This document shows, piece by piece, positions 1-7,095 of a stretch of DNA of 52,206 nucleotides. The DNA is taken from positions 1 to 52,206 of the forward strand of contig CAKNPS010000006.1 of assembly GCA_930990515.1 (NCBI GenBank). The letters are read 5' to 3'. The notes beneath the pieces are model-generated. The model ran no database searches, had not been told where the DNA came from, and was given only the letters and a program-made list of their open reading frames with translations. Each line of letters begins with the position of its first letter. Positions within the stretch are counted from its first letter, which is position 1. Made by a program: the position numbers and the translations under genes. The stretch is from an uncultured Clostridia bacterium. Lineage in GTDB: Bacteria > Bacillota > Clostridia > Christensenellales > UBA1242.

Positions 1-2
1 CT

Positions 3-113
3 ATGCAAACCTATCGTGGTAATAATCTTTACTACTGCAAAGAGAAATATATAAAGGCGGAAGAACAGCCTCAAATGACCGACTCAAAACCGCACAAACG
101 AACGCCAATATGA
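3..113 (+). CDS. possible 3' end of a gene cut by the window edge
   Basis: An open frame runs in from the left edge and stops at a TGA at 111-113, about 10 bases before a strong hairpin at 123-154. The visible tail is short, hydrophilic and rich in Lys and Gln, with no motif I recognise. An ATG lies at position 3 but no ribosome site can be checked, so this is read as the C-terminus of a longer gene of the mobile element rather than a complete gene. It could also be chance. Confidence 0.25.
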   Translation: MQTYRGNNLYYCKEKYIKAEEQPQMTDSKPHKRTPI

Positions 114-122
114 TATCTATAA

Positions 123-154
123 ATAGCCATATAATGTAATCATTATATGGCTAT
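123..154. terminator. strong hairpin, probable bidirectional terminator
   Basis: A perfect 14-bp inverted repeat (atagccatataatg / cattatatggctat) has a 4-base loop TAAT and is followed by an AT-rich stretch. It sits between the possible gene end at 113 and the end of the minus-strand regulator at 269. From 155 to 268 I see no gene and no other structure. Confidence 0.6.
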
Positions 155-268
155 ATTATTAACACGATTTTAAGCCCTGCAAAGATAAAAAGCAACTGCA
201 ACGACGCTGCCTATTTTCAAAAATTTCCCCTAATGTTTAATTTTTTATATAAAGTTAGAGAGTTATAG

Positions 269-577
269 TTATCTATTTTTCAAAAGATTTATGATAGACT
301 CCTTAGTTATAGGTGAGGCGTTTTTAAGTAAGTCAATGATTTCTTTATCTTTATTATATTGATTCATATCATAGTAAAAAAATTCGGTTTCAGTCATTCC
401 ACAGGCAGAAATGATTTCAAGCAAAGCCGAAACGGAAGGCTCAAAACTATCATTCTTAGATTCAAGCCTTGAAATGTAGGCTTCATTTTTTCCAATTCTC
501 AAACTTAAATCACGAGCAGATAAGCCCGCTTTATTTCTCGCTTGACCAATTCTAAAAACAACATCATTCTTATTCAT
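269..577 (-). CDS. Xre-family helix-turn-helix regulator (102 aa)
   Basis: The first ~65 residues are a classic Cro/C1-type HTH: a helix, then GLSARDLSLRIGKNEAYISRLE, in which the ARDLSLRIGKN and YISRLE parts match the turn and recognition helix. The C-terminal ~35 residues are helical and may dimerise. The start is set at ATG 577, because a GAGGTG ribosome site lies 6 bases upstream; the in-frame GTG at 586 overlaps that site. The gene is transcribed divergently from the Nmad3-type gene, and TGCA-type repeats lie in the shared upstream region, so it probably controls that gene and itself. DNA binding is established for the family; the target is inference. Confidence 0.8.
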   Translation of the reverse strand: MNKNDVVFRIGQARNKAGLSARDLSLRIGKNEAYISRLESKNDSFEPSVSALLEIISACGMTETEFFYYDMNQYNKDKEIIDLLKNASPITKESIINLLKNR

Positions 578-670
578 TTCAGCCACCTCGTATATAAAAA
601 ATTATAAATGATTATTCCAGATTAACTCCTTTTATATAACTTGTAAAAATTACATATCATGAAAGATTTA

Positions 671-721
671 TTGCATTTATAAGTGCATTCGCTTGCATAT
701 AAGTGCAAAATATGCTATTAT
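671..721 (+). promoter_or_regulatory. promoter with overlapping TTGCAT...ATAAGTGCA direct repeats
   Basis: The -35 TTGCAT (693-698) and extended -10 TGC-TATTAT (713-721) are separated by 17 bases. Two copies of a TTGCAT-(AT-rich)-ATAAGTGCA element lie at about 671-686 and 693-706; the first is an imperfect palindrome. The second copy covers the -35, as expected for a repressor site. Transcription should start near 728, downstream of the ATG at 703, which rules that ATG out as the start of the next gene. Confidence 0.6.
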
Positions 722-741
722 TTTTACAAGTGAGGTGTAAT

Positions 742-1599
742 TTGAAAATAATTCTAAGCAGAAAAGGTGTTGATAGTGGAAATTGTAAGGCTTCAAACCT
801 AGTGTTATTTAATAATCTTGGTCAAAGCGAAATAATTATGATTCCTATTCCAAATGATGACGATAAAATAGCCTACAAAGATATAATTTTTTCAAGAAAT
901 TATGAAAGAGATTTATATACAAAAGGCTATTTAAAAAGTTTTAATATTGACCTTTCTTCACACTGCCACTTAGACCCGAATCTAGCAAATTATTATGAAG
1001 ATTTAAAGTTTTTAGGCTCAGTGGGTCAAGTCGGCTCTTCACAAACGCATTTAGAAAATCAAAGAATAAAAGTTGGAGATATTTTTATATTTTTCGGCAG
1101 ATTTGAGTTCCAAAAGATTTCAACTGACAGCGTAGAAACTATAATGAAAGACAAACATGTTATGTTCGGCTATCTTCAAATAGGCGAAATTATATATCCA
1201 AACAAATTGACAAAGCAAGAAAGAGATTTCTATGAGAAAAAATACCCGTGGATTACGACTCAACCACACTGGAATTTTGAAAAGTATAAAGACATAGAAA
1301 ACAACTGCATTTATGTAGCAAGAGATAAGTGTTCTTTTGATGAAAACATCAAGGGTTATGGAGTGTTTGAGTTTAATGAAAACTTAATTTTAACTAAAAA
1401 AGGAAAGTCTATATCTCAATGGAAACTACCTAGACCTTTAAGACGGTTAAATATAAGTTATCATGATAAATCAAACCGAAAGTGGACTTACTTTCAATCG
1501 GCTGTGCGTGGACAAGAGTTTGTTATTGAAGAAAAAAAGAAAGTGGAAAAATGGGCTGTAAACTTAATTAAAAACTATGTAAATAAAGGAGATATATAA
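742..1599 (+). CDS. Nmad3-type putative nucleotide-modification protein (285 aa)
   Basis: From the TTG at 742 the protein begins MKIILSRKGVDSG and continues with the landmarks I associate with the nucleotide modification associated domain 3 (Nmad3) family. These are an early PIPND stretch, HLDPNL, a VGQVGSSQTHL block, VGDIFIFFGRF, FGYLQIGEI, NCIYVAR, GVFEFNENLILT, SQWKLPRPL and a late GQEFVI. Length fits the family. The family is linked by context to phage and mobile-element DNA base modification, but I know of no settled biochemical activity. The TTG start is preferred because GAGGTG sits at 732-737 and the predicted transcript starts near 728. It heads a cluster of three very small genes on the mobile element. 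The family call rests on remembered motif order, not on a search. Confidence 0.7.
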   Translation: MKIILSRKGVDSGNCKASNLVLFNNLGQSEIIMIPIPNDDDKIAYKDIIFSRNYERDLYTKGYLKSFNIDLSSHCHLDPNLANYYEDLKFLGSVGQVGSSQTHLENQRIKVGDIFIFFGRFEFQKISTDSVETIMKDKHVMFGYLQIGEIIYPNKLTKQERDFYEKKYPWITTQPHWNFEKYKDIENNCIYVARDKCSFDENIKGYGVFEFNENLILTKKGKSISQWKLPRPLRRLNISYHDKSNRKWTYFQSAVRGQEFVIEEKKKVEKWAVNLIKNYVNKGDI

Positions 1600-1600
1600 T

Positions 1601-1744
1601 ATGAAGTTTCCAAAATGTAAAAATTATGCAGTGCAAGATTTAGGGAAATTGCAAAGAAGTTTTTTAGACAGACTATGTAATGCTACTGAGAAAGATAAAC
1701 ATACCTATCAATGCAAAAAATGTGGGCATGTGTGGGTGGAATAG
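1601..1744 (+). CDS. tiny zinc-ribbon-like protein (47 aa)
   Basis: The ATG at 1601 follows an AAAGGA ribosome site and starts one base after the stop of the Nmad3-type gene, so the two are probably co-translated. The sequence has an N-terminal PKCKNY, a central basic helix (QDLGKLQRSFLDRLC) and a C-terminal QCKKCGHVW knuckle. That gives a CxxC pair plus two further cysteines, consistent with a small zinc ribbon that could bind nucleic acid. I do not recognise a named family. The last 17 bases overlap the next small ORF. Confidence 0.55.
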   Translation: MKFPKCKNYAVQDLGKLQRSFLDRLCNATEKDKHTYQCKKCGHVWVE

Positions 1745-2036
1745 TATAAAAAAACGAACGGAACTTGCAATTGCAGGCGAAATTTTAGAAATAATCGTAG
1801 GCGTCAGTTGGCTTGGCTATGCATTATTCACTTTGAGTATAGAAGAAAACGGGTAAGTTATAGAAAAATATAATCAAAATGTTCAAGCGGTTAACGAACA
1901 ACCACAAACAAAAAATGAGTATAAGGAAGAAAAGGCTAGCGAAACACAACCGCCACCAACAAGAACTATTCCACCGCTTCCGCCAGAGATAAAGACAAAA
2001 CTCGAACAAAATAAAAAAGAAGATAATACGCAATAA
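1728..2036 (+). pseudogene. small membrane protein interrupted by an in-frame TAA
   Basis: An ATG at 1728 opens a 42-codon frame: a basic N-terminus, one hydrophobic segment (EILEIIVGVSWLGYALFTL), then a TAA at 1854-1856. The same frame stays open after that stop for 59 more codons, to the TAA at 2034-2036. It encodes a Gln/Glu/Lys-rich tail with a proline block (QPPPTRTIPPLPPE). The two parts read naturally as one ~101-residue single-pass membrane protein with a cytoplasmic Pro-rich tail. Either a nonsense mutation broke it, or the short form is the real product. The start overlaps the zinc-ribbon gene by 17 bases. Confidence 0.5.
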
Positions 2037-2077
2037 AAAGAAGAAATCTCCGTTATAGTTTTATAAGAAGATTTTTT

Positions 2078-2338
2078 ATGTTGTATTTATTTGATAAAAA
2101 CGGAAGAAGAATAGGTTATATAAGAGTTAATGGTCATGTGTCTTTTTGTTTTGACAGTCAAGGCAGGCAGATAGGAAAAATGGCAGAAAGCGGAAACTAT
2201 ATTTTTCTATATAATGGAAGCGGAAAACTTATTGCAAATTTTAATGGCAGACACACATACGACAGCCACAGCAACTTAATGGGAAAAGACAACTTACTTT
2301 ATAATATTCTATACCCAGCACTTGCAGAAATACGCTGA
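2078..2338 (+). CDS. small beta-repeat protein (86 aa), resembles 4-fold beta-flower proteins
   Basis: The protein is built of repeated short hairpins of the type LFDKNGRRIGYI, CFDSQGRQIGKM, LYNGSGKLIANF and a weaker TYDSHSNLMGKD. Each has an aromatic or hydrophobic strand, an NG/QG/SG turn and a second strand. Four such units in 86 residues match the layout of small beta-propeller-like or beta-flower proteins found in many bacteria, whose function is unknown to me. It is the last gene of the cluster that starts with the Nmad3-type gene and is followed by a good terminator. Confidence 0.55.
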   Translation: MLYLFDKNGRRIGYIRVNGHVSFCFDSQGRQIGKMAESGNYIFLYNGSGKLIANFNGRHTYDSHSNLMGKDNLLYNILYPALAEIR

Positions 2339-2380
2339 CTTATATCTCAAAGGCTTTCAAATAGGCTTGGAAGCGGTGAA

Positions 2381-2404
2381 AAGCATTCTCTCGGTAGAAT
2401 GCTT
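2381..2404 (+). terminator. intrinsic terminator of the Nmad3 cluster
   Basis: The stem aagcattct / agaatgctt (9 bp, loop CTCGGT) is followed by ATTTTTTAT. It lies about 40 bases after the beta-repeat gene and ends the plus-strand cluster before the minus-strand repressor. Confidence 0.8.
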
Positions 2405-2438
2405 ATTTTTTATAAAAAAGGTTTGCAAAGTAGAGATT

Positions 2439-3215
2439 TTATTTTTTACCAATAATTTTATTAAAAACATCATCTACAAGAGATTTGACTGCATTTTCTA
2501 ATTTCCATTTTAAATAGTTAAAATAGTCAGGGTTTTCATCATATTGCAAATTAAATTTTTGCTCGTTTTTAAATTGACTTTCAATTAATGATAAAGTTTG
2601 AATGTTTCTTAAAAGTTCATTATAAAAATCAGTTTCTTCGTTGTTTTTAGAGCCATCAGACTGTTTATCTTGCACTAGTCTTTTTATTTTTTCTATTCCA
2701 TCATACATATCGTTCAAAGGTTTAGGTGTGCCACTCTCTGCTTTCGCACTCAATACAGTCATCTCGTTCACTATATTTTTTAGACTGGGGCTGGAAAGAA
2801 TTAGATTTAATATATAAAACTTGTTTATATTCAATTTTGGTGTTTCATAAAATTTCTTGGGATTAAGATACTCTTCAAGGGCTCCCTTCTCTTTATATTC
2901 AACAATCTTGTATAGATTATCAATGGTTTCTTGGTTAAAGCCTATTATCTTTAAATCTTTTTCCGTAGTCGTGTTTTTTGTGGGATAATCAGGGTCTATT
3001 AAATATAAGAAATTTAAATTTTTGTCTGGTCTTAAAGATTTTAAATATAAATAGTATTTTTGCAAAAAGTGCAATGGAACATTACTTTGACCAGTAAAAT
3101 ATTTTGTTATTGTTTGTCTTTTCATTCCAGTATTTCTTTCTATATCAGAGAAAGAAACTTCATATTCGTTCATAAGTTCATTTAATCTTCTTTGAATAGT
3201 TGTATTAGGTTTCAT
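2439..3215 (-). CDS. element repressor with N-terminal HTH (258 aa)
   Basis: Residues ~8-60 form an HTH of the Xre kind (EYEVSFSDIERNTGMKRQTITKYF). The remaining ~200 residues are helical, charged and unlike any domain I recognise. A good AAAGGAG ribosome site precedes the ATG at 3215. The gene is divergent from the excisionase-integrase genes, and its own promoter is spanned by an inverted repeat. This is the usual layout of a lysogeny-type repressor that shuts off excision. The long C-terminal region may be a sensor or oligomerisation part; that is inference. Confidence 0.65.
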   Translation of the reverse strand: MKPNTTIQRRLNELMNEYEVSFSDIERNTGMKRQTITKYFTGQSNVPLHFLQKYYLYLKSLRPDKNLNFLYLIDPDYPTKNTTTEKDLKIIGFNQETIDNLYKIVEYKEKGALEEYLNPKKFYETPKLNINKFYILNLILSSPSLKNIVNEMTVLSAKAESGTPKPLNDMYDGIEKIKRLVQDKQSDGSKNNEETDFYNELLRNIQTLSLIESQFKNEQKFNLQYDENPDYFNYLKWKLENAVKSLVDDVFNKIIGKK

Positions 3216-3238
3216 AAAAGCACTTCTCCTTTAATTTA

Positions 3239-3274
3239 GTTGCATTATAACATAATCTTTTATTAAAATGCAAC
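3239..3274 (-). promoter_or_regulatory. repressor promoter framed by an inverted repeat
   Basis: On the minus strand this reads TTGCAT, 18 bases, then TGT-TATAAT, an extended -10 promoter for the 258-aa repressor. The outer 8 bases are an exact inverted repeat, GTTGCATT / AATGCAAC, that covers the -35 and overlaps the -10. This is a likely autoregulatory operator. Confidence 0.65.
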
Positions 3275-3310
3275 TTTTTTCAACAACTTTAATTATTTTG
3301 GTAAAAAGTG

Positions 3311-3339
3311 TTGCAATAGCCTTATGTTAAGGATAAAAT
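3311..3339 (+). promoter_or_regulatory. candidate promoter for the excisionase-integrase operon
   Basis: TTGCAA (3311-3316), a 17-base spacer and TAAAAT (3334-3339) point toward the excisionase gene, leaving a leader of about 130 bases. The -35 is embedded in GTTGCAAT, close to the half-site of the divergent repressor operator at 3239-3274, so one repressor could act on both. Confidence 0.5.
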
Positions 3340-3478
3340 GTTGTTGTAAAAATTATTTTACGGTTTTTCAGTAAATTTAAGTAGAATACTTTACATTTGC
3401 CGATTTACACGGAATTAATTAAATTGAAAGGTCCTTAAATTAGGAATGAAAATTTAAAAATAAAAGGAGGTGATGACT

Positions 3479-3673
3479 ATGTATAGGACTATTAGCGAAA
3501 CACTAGATATCATTAAGAGTTTAGATAAGAATACTTCTATAACTCTTTACTACCTACGCTGTTTATGTAAAACTGGCAAAATTCAAGTTTTGAATGCAGG
3601 CGGTAAGATACTAATTAATTTAAATAGTTTAGGAGAGTTTTTACAACTCGACCTGACAAAAAATATTGATTAA
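3479..3673 (+). CDS. excisionase-like small HTH protein (64 aa)
   Basis: The ATG at 3479 has an AGGAGG site 8 bases upstream; earlier GTG (3470) and ATG (3473) codons lie too close to that site. The protein has the winged-helix excisionase layout: TISETLDII, then a spacer helix, YYLRCLCKTGKI for the recognition part, and GGKILINLNSLGEFL for the wing and last helix. Such proteins direct tyrosine integrases toward excision. It is followed after 16 bases by the 99-aa gene and then the integrase, as in many Bacillota integrative elements. Confidence 0.75.
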   Translation: MYRTISETLDIIKSLDKNTSITLYYLRCLCKTGKIQVLNAGGKILINLNSLGEFLQLDLTKNID

Positions 3674-3689
3674 AAGGAGATAAAAGGAA

Positions 3690-3989
3690 ATGGAAGTTAT
3701 AGAAAACATAATTAAACACTTAGATATACATCGTTATTACTCATATAATGGATTTTATGAAATAGGTATATCTGACACCCTAGAACTGCATATTTCATGT
3801 AAAAACTCCATGAGTGGCAAGTATAAATATCATAAAAAATATGTTTCTAATGATAAAAGATTAAAGGGCGAAAAACTTAATGAGTGGCTACGAAAAGAAC
3901 TCTATAAATTCATTAAGTTGAAAACACAAGGAATTTATTATTTCGTTCCTTATGAAGTAAGGGAGGCTGAAAATGGCGACGATATATAA
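3690..3989 (+). CDS. unrecognised 99-aa protein in the integrase operon
   Basis: The ATG at 3690 follows an AAAAGGA site. The product is rich in Tyr and Lys and has no motif I know. Predicted layout is a short helix, beta strands around YNGFYEIGISDTLELHISC, and a basic helix (LNEWLRKELYKFIKLK). Its 3' end overlaps the integrase start by 17 bases, so translation of the two is probably coupled. Position between excisionase and integrase suggests a helper of recombination or a small DNA-binding protein; this is inference from context only. Confidence 0.6.
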   Translation: MEVIENIIKHLDIHRYYSYNGFYEIGISDTLELHISCKNSMSGKYKYHKKYVSNDKRLKGEKLNEWLRKELYKFIKLKTQGIYYFVPYEVREAENGDDI

Positions 3990-5358
3990 ACGCCCATTGA
4001 AGAATGGAAAGATAAATTATGCCATTCAAATTAAGATTAAAGGTGCGGACGGACGGTCAAAGTTCGTTTGCACCACTTGGAAGAATGAGAATAACCTTTC
4101 GGGTGTGCGTGCTGAAAAGGCTGCAACTGCATTCGCTGAACAGTGGGAACGAGAGTATCGTGAAGGTCATATTCACGAACTCTCTATGGCTACCTTTGAA
4201 CAGGTTGCGAATGTTTGGTTGAACACTAGAAAATACAACATGTCAGATAACTATTATCTGCGTGCTGTCGAATGTATAAAAAGAATGTCAAACTTTTTTG
4301 GAAATAAAAGGTTTGTAGATTTGAAGGCTTTTGATATTCAACAGTTTTTTGTAAATATGAATGAGAGTCTTTATAAGGTTTCAAGGGCTAAAATCAAGCC
4401 GAATAAAGCGGTTGAATTTGACGAGTTAGTGAAAGCGTATGGGGTTAAGAAAGCGAGCCGAGAAAGTGGTTTCAACCGCCCTACACTTTACTATGCTCGA
4501 AAAGGCGAAATGATTGAGTTAAACTCTGCGAAACTTATTTGTGAGTTTTTTAATCTCAACACCTTTGAGTATTTTGATAAGATTACAATTGAAAAGCATT
4601 ATCGAAAAGAAACTATAATGAAATACAAGCGAGTTTTAAGCACGATTTATAACTATGCTATGTCTATTGAACTTGTAAATCGAAACTATGCTACAAGTGC
4701 TTACCTTAAAAATGTTATCGGTGGCGAGCCTTCCAAAGAAATAGAAATTTTAACTCATGAAGAGTTTGATAACTTTATGAAAGTTTTAGATAGAGAAGAA
4801 GATGTTTGGAAAATCATTCCGCTTTATATCTTGGCGACCACTGGAATAAGAACTTGTGAATTGTGTGGACTTGAATGGCAAGATATAGACCTTGAAAATC
4901 GCTTGATAAAGATTAGAAGAAACCGTTTGTATATCAATAATAAAGGAGTTATTACGAAAGAGTTAAAGACGAAGTATTCTAAACGAACCTTGCATATCTG
5001 CAATAGGCTTTATGATAAACTTGTGCAGTTTAAAGAGTTGTATGATAGGTTAAAAGAAAATGATAAAAAGTTTGATAAGTGCGGTGCTATCTTTTGTAAT
5101 CTTGACGGCACACCACGCTTTCCGCACTATCTAAATAAACTACTCAAAAGTTATTTAATGAAAGCGGGCTGTAAAAAGGTGTCCTGTCATAAGATAAGGC
5201 ACACATGGATAACGAGAATGGTTAGTCAAGGCGTGCCTGTGAATGTTGTATCAAAACTTGCGGGACACGCTAACAGCGATATAACTCTTAAAATTTACAC
5301 GCACTATTGCCAAGATATAGATAACTCAATAGATGCTATGGAAAAAATCTTTGCATGA
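3973..5358 (+). CDS. tyrosine integrase with an internal HTH insertion (461 aa)
   Basis: The catalytic residues of tyrosine recombinases are all visible: Arg293 in TTGIRTCELCGL, His406 and Arg409 in CHKIRH, His432 in LAGHANSD and the nucleophile Tyr442 in KIYTHY. Residues 1-60 form an AP2/arm-binding type N-terminus (IYKRPLKNGKINYAIQIKIKG). The core-binding domain starts near residue 75 but is interrupted at about 140-205 by an HTH-like segment (VKKASRESGFNRPTLYYARKG) before it resumes at KHYRKETIMKYKRVL. The enzyme should integrate and excise this element. It ends at a hairpin terminator facing the minus-strand HEPN-type gene. Confidence 0.92.
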   Translation: MATIYKRPLKNGKINYAIQIKIKGADGRSKFVCTTWKNENNLSGVRAEKAATAFAEQWEREYREGHIHELSMATFEQVANVWLNTRKYNMSDNYYLRAVECIKRMSNFFGNKRFVDLKAFDIQQFFVNMNESLYKVSRAKIKPNKAVEFDELVKAYGVKKASRESGFNRPTLYYARKGEMIELNSAKLICEFFNLNTFEYFDKITIEKHYRKETIMKYKRVLSTIYNYAMSIELVNRNYATSAYLKNVIGGEPSKEIEILTHEEFDNFMKVLDREEDVWKIIPLYILATTGIRTCELCGLEWQDIDLENRLIKIRRNRLYINNKGVITKELKTKYSKRTLHICNRLYDKLVQFKELYDRLKENDKKFDKCGAIFCNLDGTPRFPHYLNKLLKSYLMKAGCKKVSCHKIRHTWITRMVSQGVPVNVVSKLAGHANSDITLKIYTHYCQDIDNSIDAMEKIFA

Positions 5359-5360
5359 AA

Positions 5361-5386
5361 AATGGTAGGTCTAAAAGCCTACCATT
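5361..5386. terminator. terminator between convergent integrase and HEPN-type genes
   Basis: The stem aatggtagg / cctaccatt (9 bp) has loop TCTAAAAG and lies in the 39 bases between two converging stop codons. It has no long T-run on the plus side, so it is only a moderate intrinsic terminator. Confidence 0.6.
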
Positions 5387-5397
5387 GATAATTGATT

Positions 5398-6789
5398 TTA
5401 ATCTTCTGACTTTATATTTTTAATTATGTATGCTTTAAATTTTTTCTCATCTTCAAATTCTTGATCATTAGTGTCATATAATTTAAAGTCATCGTTATGA
5501 GACTCTTTAAATTTAGCAAATTCGTCTGTCTTTAAATAATCTCTGAAAAGTGGCCATTCCATTATATCTTTAGCACATATATAGTCTGATTTTTCTTTAT
5601 TAATACCAATATAAATTGATTCTATCTGGTCATTAATATTTGTATAATTATCACTTATTAGGGACTTAGCAACTTTATATATAGGGCTTAAGTTTTGGAC
5701 ATTAAATCTAGAAAGATGTTGCTTTAACTCATCTTTTTCTCCTAGAGCTTTCAAACAACACATGTAATTTACATCAAAAATTTCTTTATAACCACAATTT
5801 TCAGAAAATCTGACTTTTCTTAAATAACCATAAAGTATTTTTGATATATTCCATTTTTCAGTTTGATAAAAAACCTTGAAAATAATAGCTTCAATAAATG
5901 ATATATCATCGTTTGTAACACTTGTCTCTTCTCTATATATTGTTGCCATAAAGAGTTTGAAAATAACTAATACAATGGTTTCATAAATGGTGTTTTCATA
6001 GTCTTTAGGGAAGTCCAATTTTCCATTTTTTATATATCTCTTTTTTAATTTTTGAGATACATGTTTTTCATAATCTTTGCTTACCTTCCCTTCTCCATGT
6101 GTCAAAATATTTCTTCTATAATATATTTCATCAAATTGGTCATTAATGTCTGAAAATAAATTTTTATTTATTTGAAATTTTTCGCACACGTCTGATAATT
6201 TTGTTGATCCAGATGTCAATTCTTCTCCAGCGTTTTCCACTATGTTTTCAATTATTTTTTGCCTATCAAAATTTAAATTTTCTAATTCTTTTATAGATAT
6301 TTCACATGTATGTAAAAACTTATGTGGATATAGGTAACAGTTTATTTTATAAAGCTTAGTATAAAAAATTTCGTATAAGGTAAATAGATTTTTACAATAA
6401 TTTGCCACATTTAAATCCATAGAAGCATTGTTTGTAAAAAAAATTTTAACATTATCTCTCAATTCTTTAATTATATTTTGGTTTGTTTTTTCTTTTATTA
6501 TAATTGAACCATTCTTTTCTATAAATTCAAGTAATTCAGTTAACGCTGTACCTTTATAAGTTAAATTTTCTAATTTTTTTATAATCTCTCTTTTTTCACT
6601 ATCATTACTTGCACTAGATAATGAATATATTTCTCCAATAATTTCAAACCCATCTCGTCTATCAAGTATGCTTTCAACTTTATCAAGTAATGATGATTTA
6701 AGCAATAAAAAGTTTCGTTCCATTAAAAATAGGGAATTAAGTGTTTCATCTAATAAGTTTCTGCATTTCTCTCTAATTATTTTATCCAT
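5398..6789 (-). CDS. large helical protein with a HEPN-type RNase motif (463 aa)
   Basis: The start is the ATG at 6789, preceded by AAGGAG; an in-frame TTG lies one codon earlier. The protein is almost all helical and charged. Around residue 226 it has YYRRNILTHGEG, an R-x4-H pattern (Arg227, His232, with the preferred Asn after Arg). This is the catalytic signature of HEPN-fold RNases used in abortive infection, toxin-antitoxin and CRISPR systems. Helices before and after would complete a HEPN four-helix bundle. The N-terminal ~200 and C-terminal ~180 residues are unknown. It lies between the integrase and the tRNA, a usual place for defence cargo. The activity is inferred from the motif; a non-catalytic role is possible. 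Confidence 0.5.
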   Translation of the reverse strand: MDKIIREKCRNLLDETLNSLFLMERNFLLLKSSLLDKVESILDRRDGFEIIGEIYSLSSASNDSEKREIIKKLENLTYKGTALTELLEFIEKNGSIIIKEKTNQNIIKELRDNVKIFFTNNASMDLNVANYCKNLFTLYEIFYTKLYKINCYLYPHKFLHTCEISIKELENLNFDRQKIIENIVENAGEELTSGSTKLSDVCEKFQINKNLFSDINDQFDEIYYRRNILTHGEGKVSKDYEKHVSQKLKKRYIKNGKLDFPKDYENTIYETIVLVIFKLFMATIYREETSVTNDDISFIEAIIFKVFYQTEKWNISKILYGYLRKVRFSENCGYKEIFDVNYMCCLKALGEKDELKQHLSRFNVQNLSPIYKVAKSLISDNYTNINDQIESIYIGINKEKSDYICAKDIMEWPLFRDYLKTDEFAKFKESHNDDFKLYDTNDQEFEDEKKFKAYIIKNIKSED

Positions 6790-6912
6790 CAATCACTCCT
6801 TATTTATAGCTTTTAGATTTGATTTTAGTATAACATATATCATAAAAAATTGCATTGTTTTAAAAATGATTTTTGAAAAATTCTTTAGAGAGAAATAACA
6901 TTTTAAAATTTT

Positions 6913-6989
6913 TGGTGTTCCCGCCCAGACTCTAACTGGGAATCTTCGCCTTAGGAGGGCGCTGCGTTATACAGTTACGCCACGAGAAC
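6913..6989 (-). tRNA. tRNA-Arg(CCU) with encoded CCA and altered 19-56 pair
   Basis: Read on the minus strand it folds fully. The acceptor is GTTCTCG/CGGGAAC (7 bp with one G-U) and the D stem is GCGT/ACGC. The anticodon stem is CGCC/GGCG around loop CTCCTAA (anticodon CCT), the variable loop is 5 nt, and the T stem CCCAG/CTGGG is perfect. The discriminator A and CCA are encoded (6913-6916). It is 74 nt without CCA. The D-loop reads AACTGTATA and the T-loop TTAGAGT, so G19 is T and C56 is A: the normal G19-C56 pair is replaced by a U19-A56 pair. Base 27-43 is a G-A mismatch. It decodes AGG codons. Its 3' end faces the mobile element. Confidence 0.85.
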
Positions 6990-7095
6990 ATATAAAAATT
7001 ATTAAATTTTAGGGGTAAAAATGGCGAAAGTATGGTTTTTTGAAAGTTGTGGTATTTTGAGATTTTCTTGATAGCCCTATTTTAAAGGGGTTCAG

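Noticed and set aside
703..741. An upstream ATG start for the Nmad3-type protein.
   Set aside because: It lies upstream of the predicted transcription start, has no ribosome site and adds residues outside the family pattern; the TTG at 742 is better.
1824..2033. Minus-strand 69-codon frame rich in Phe/Leu/Cys.
   Set aside because: It is the reverse of the Pro/Gln/Glu-rich tail of the small membrane protein; it has no ribosome site and its composition is an artefact.
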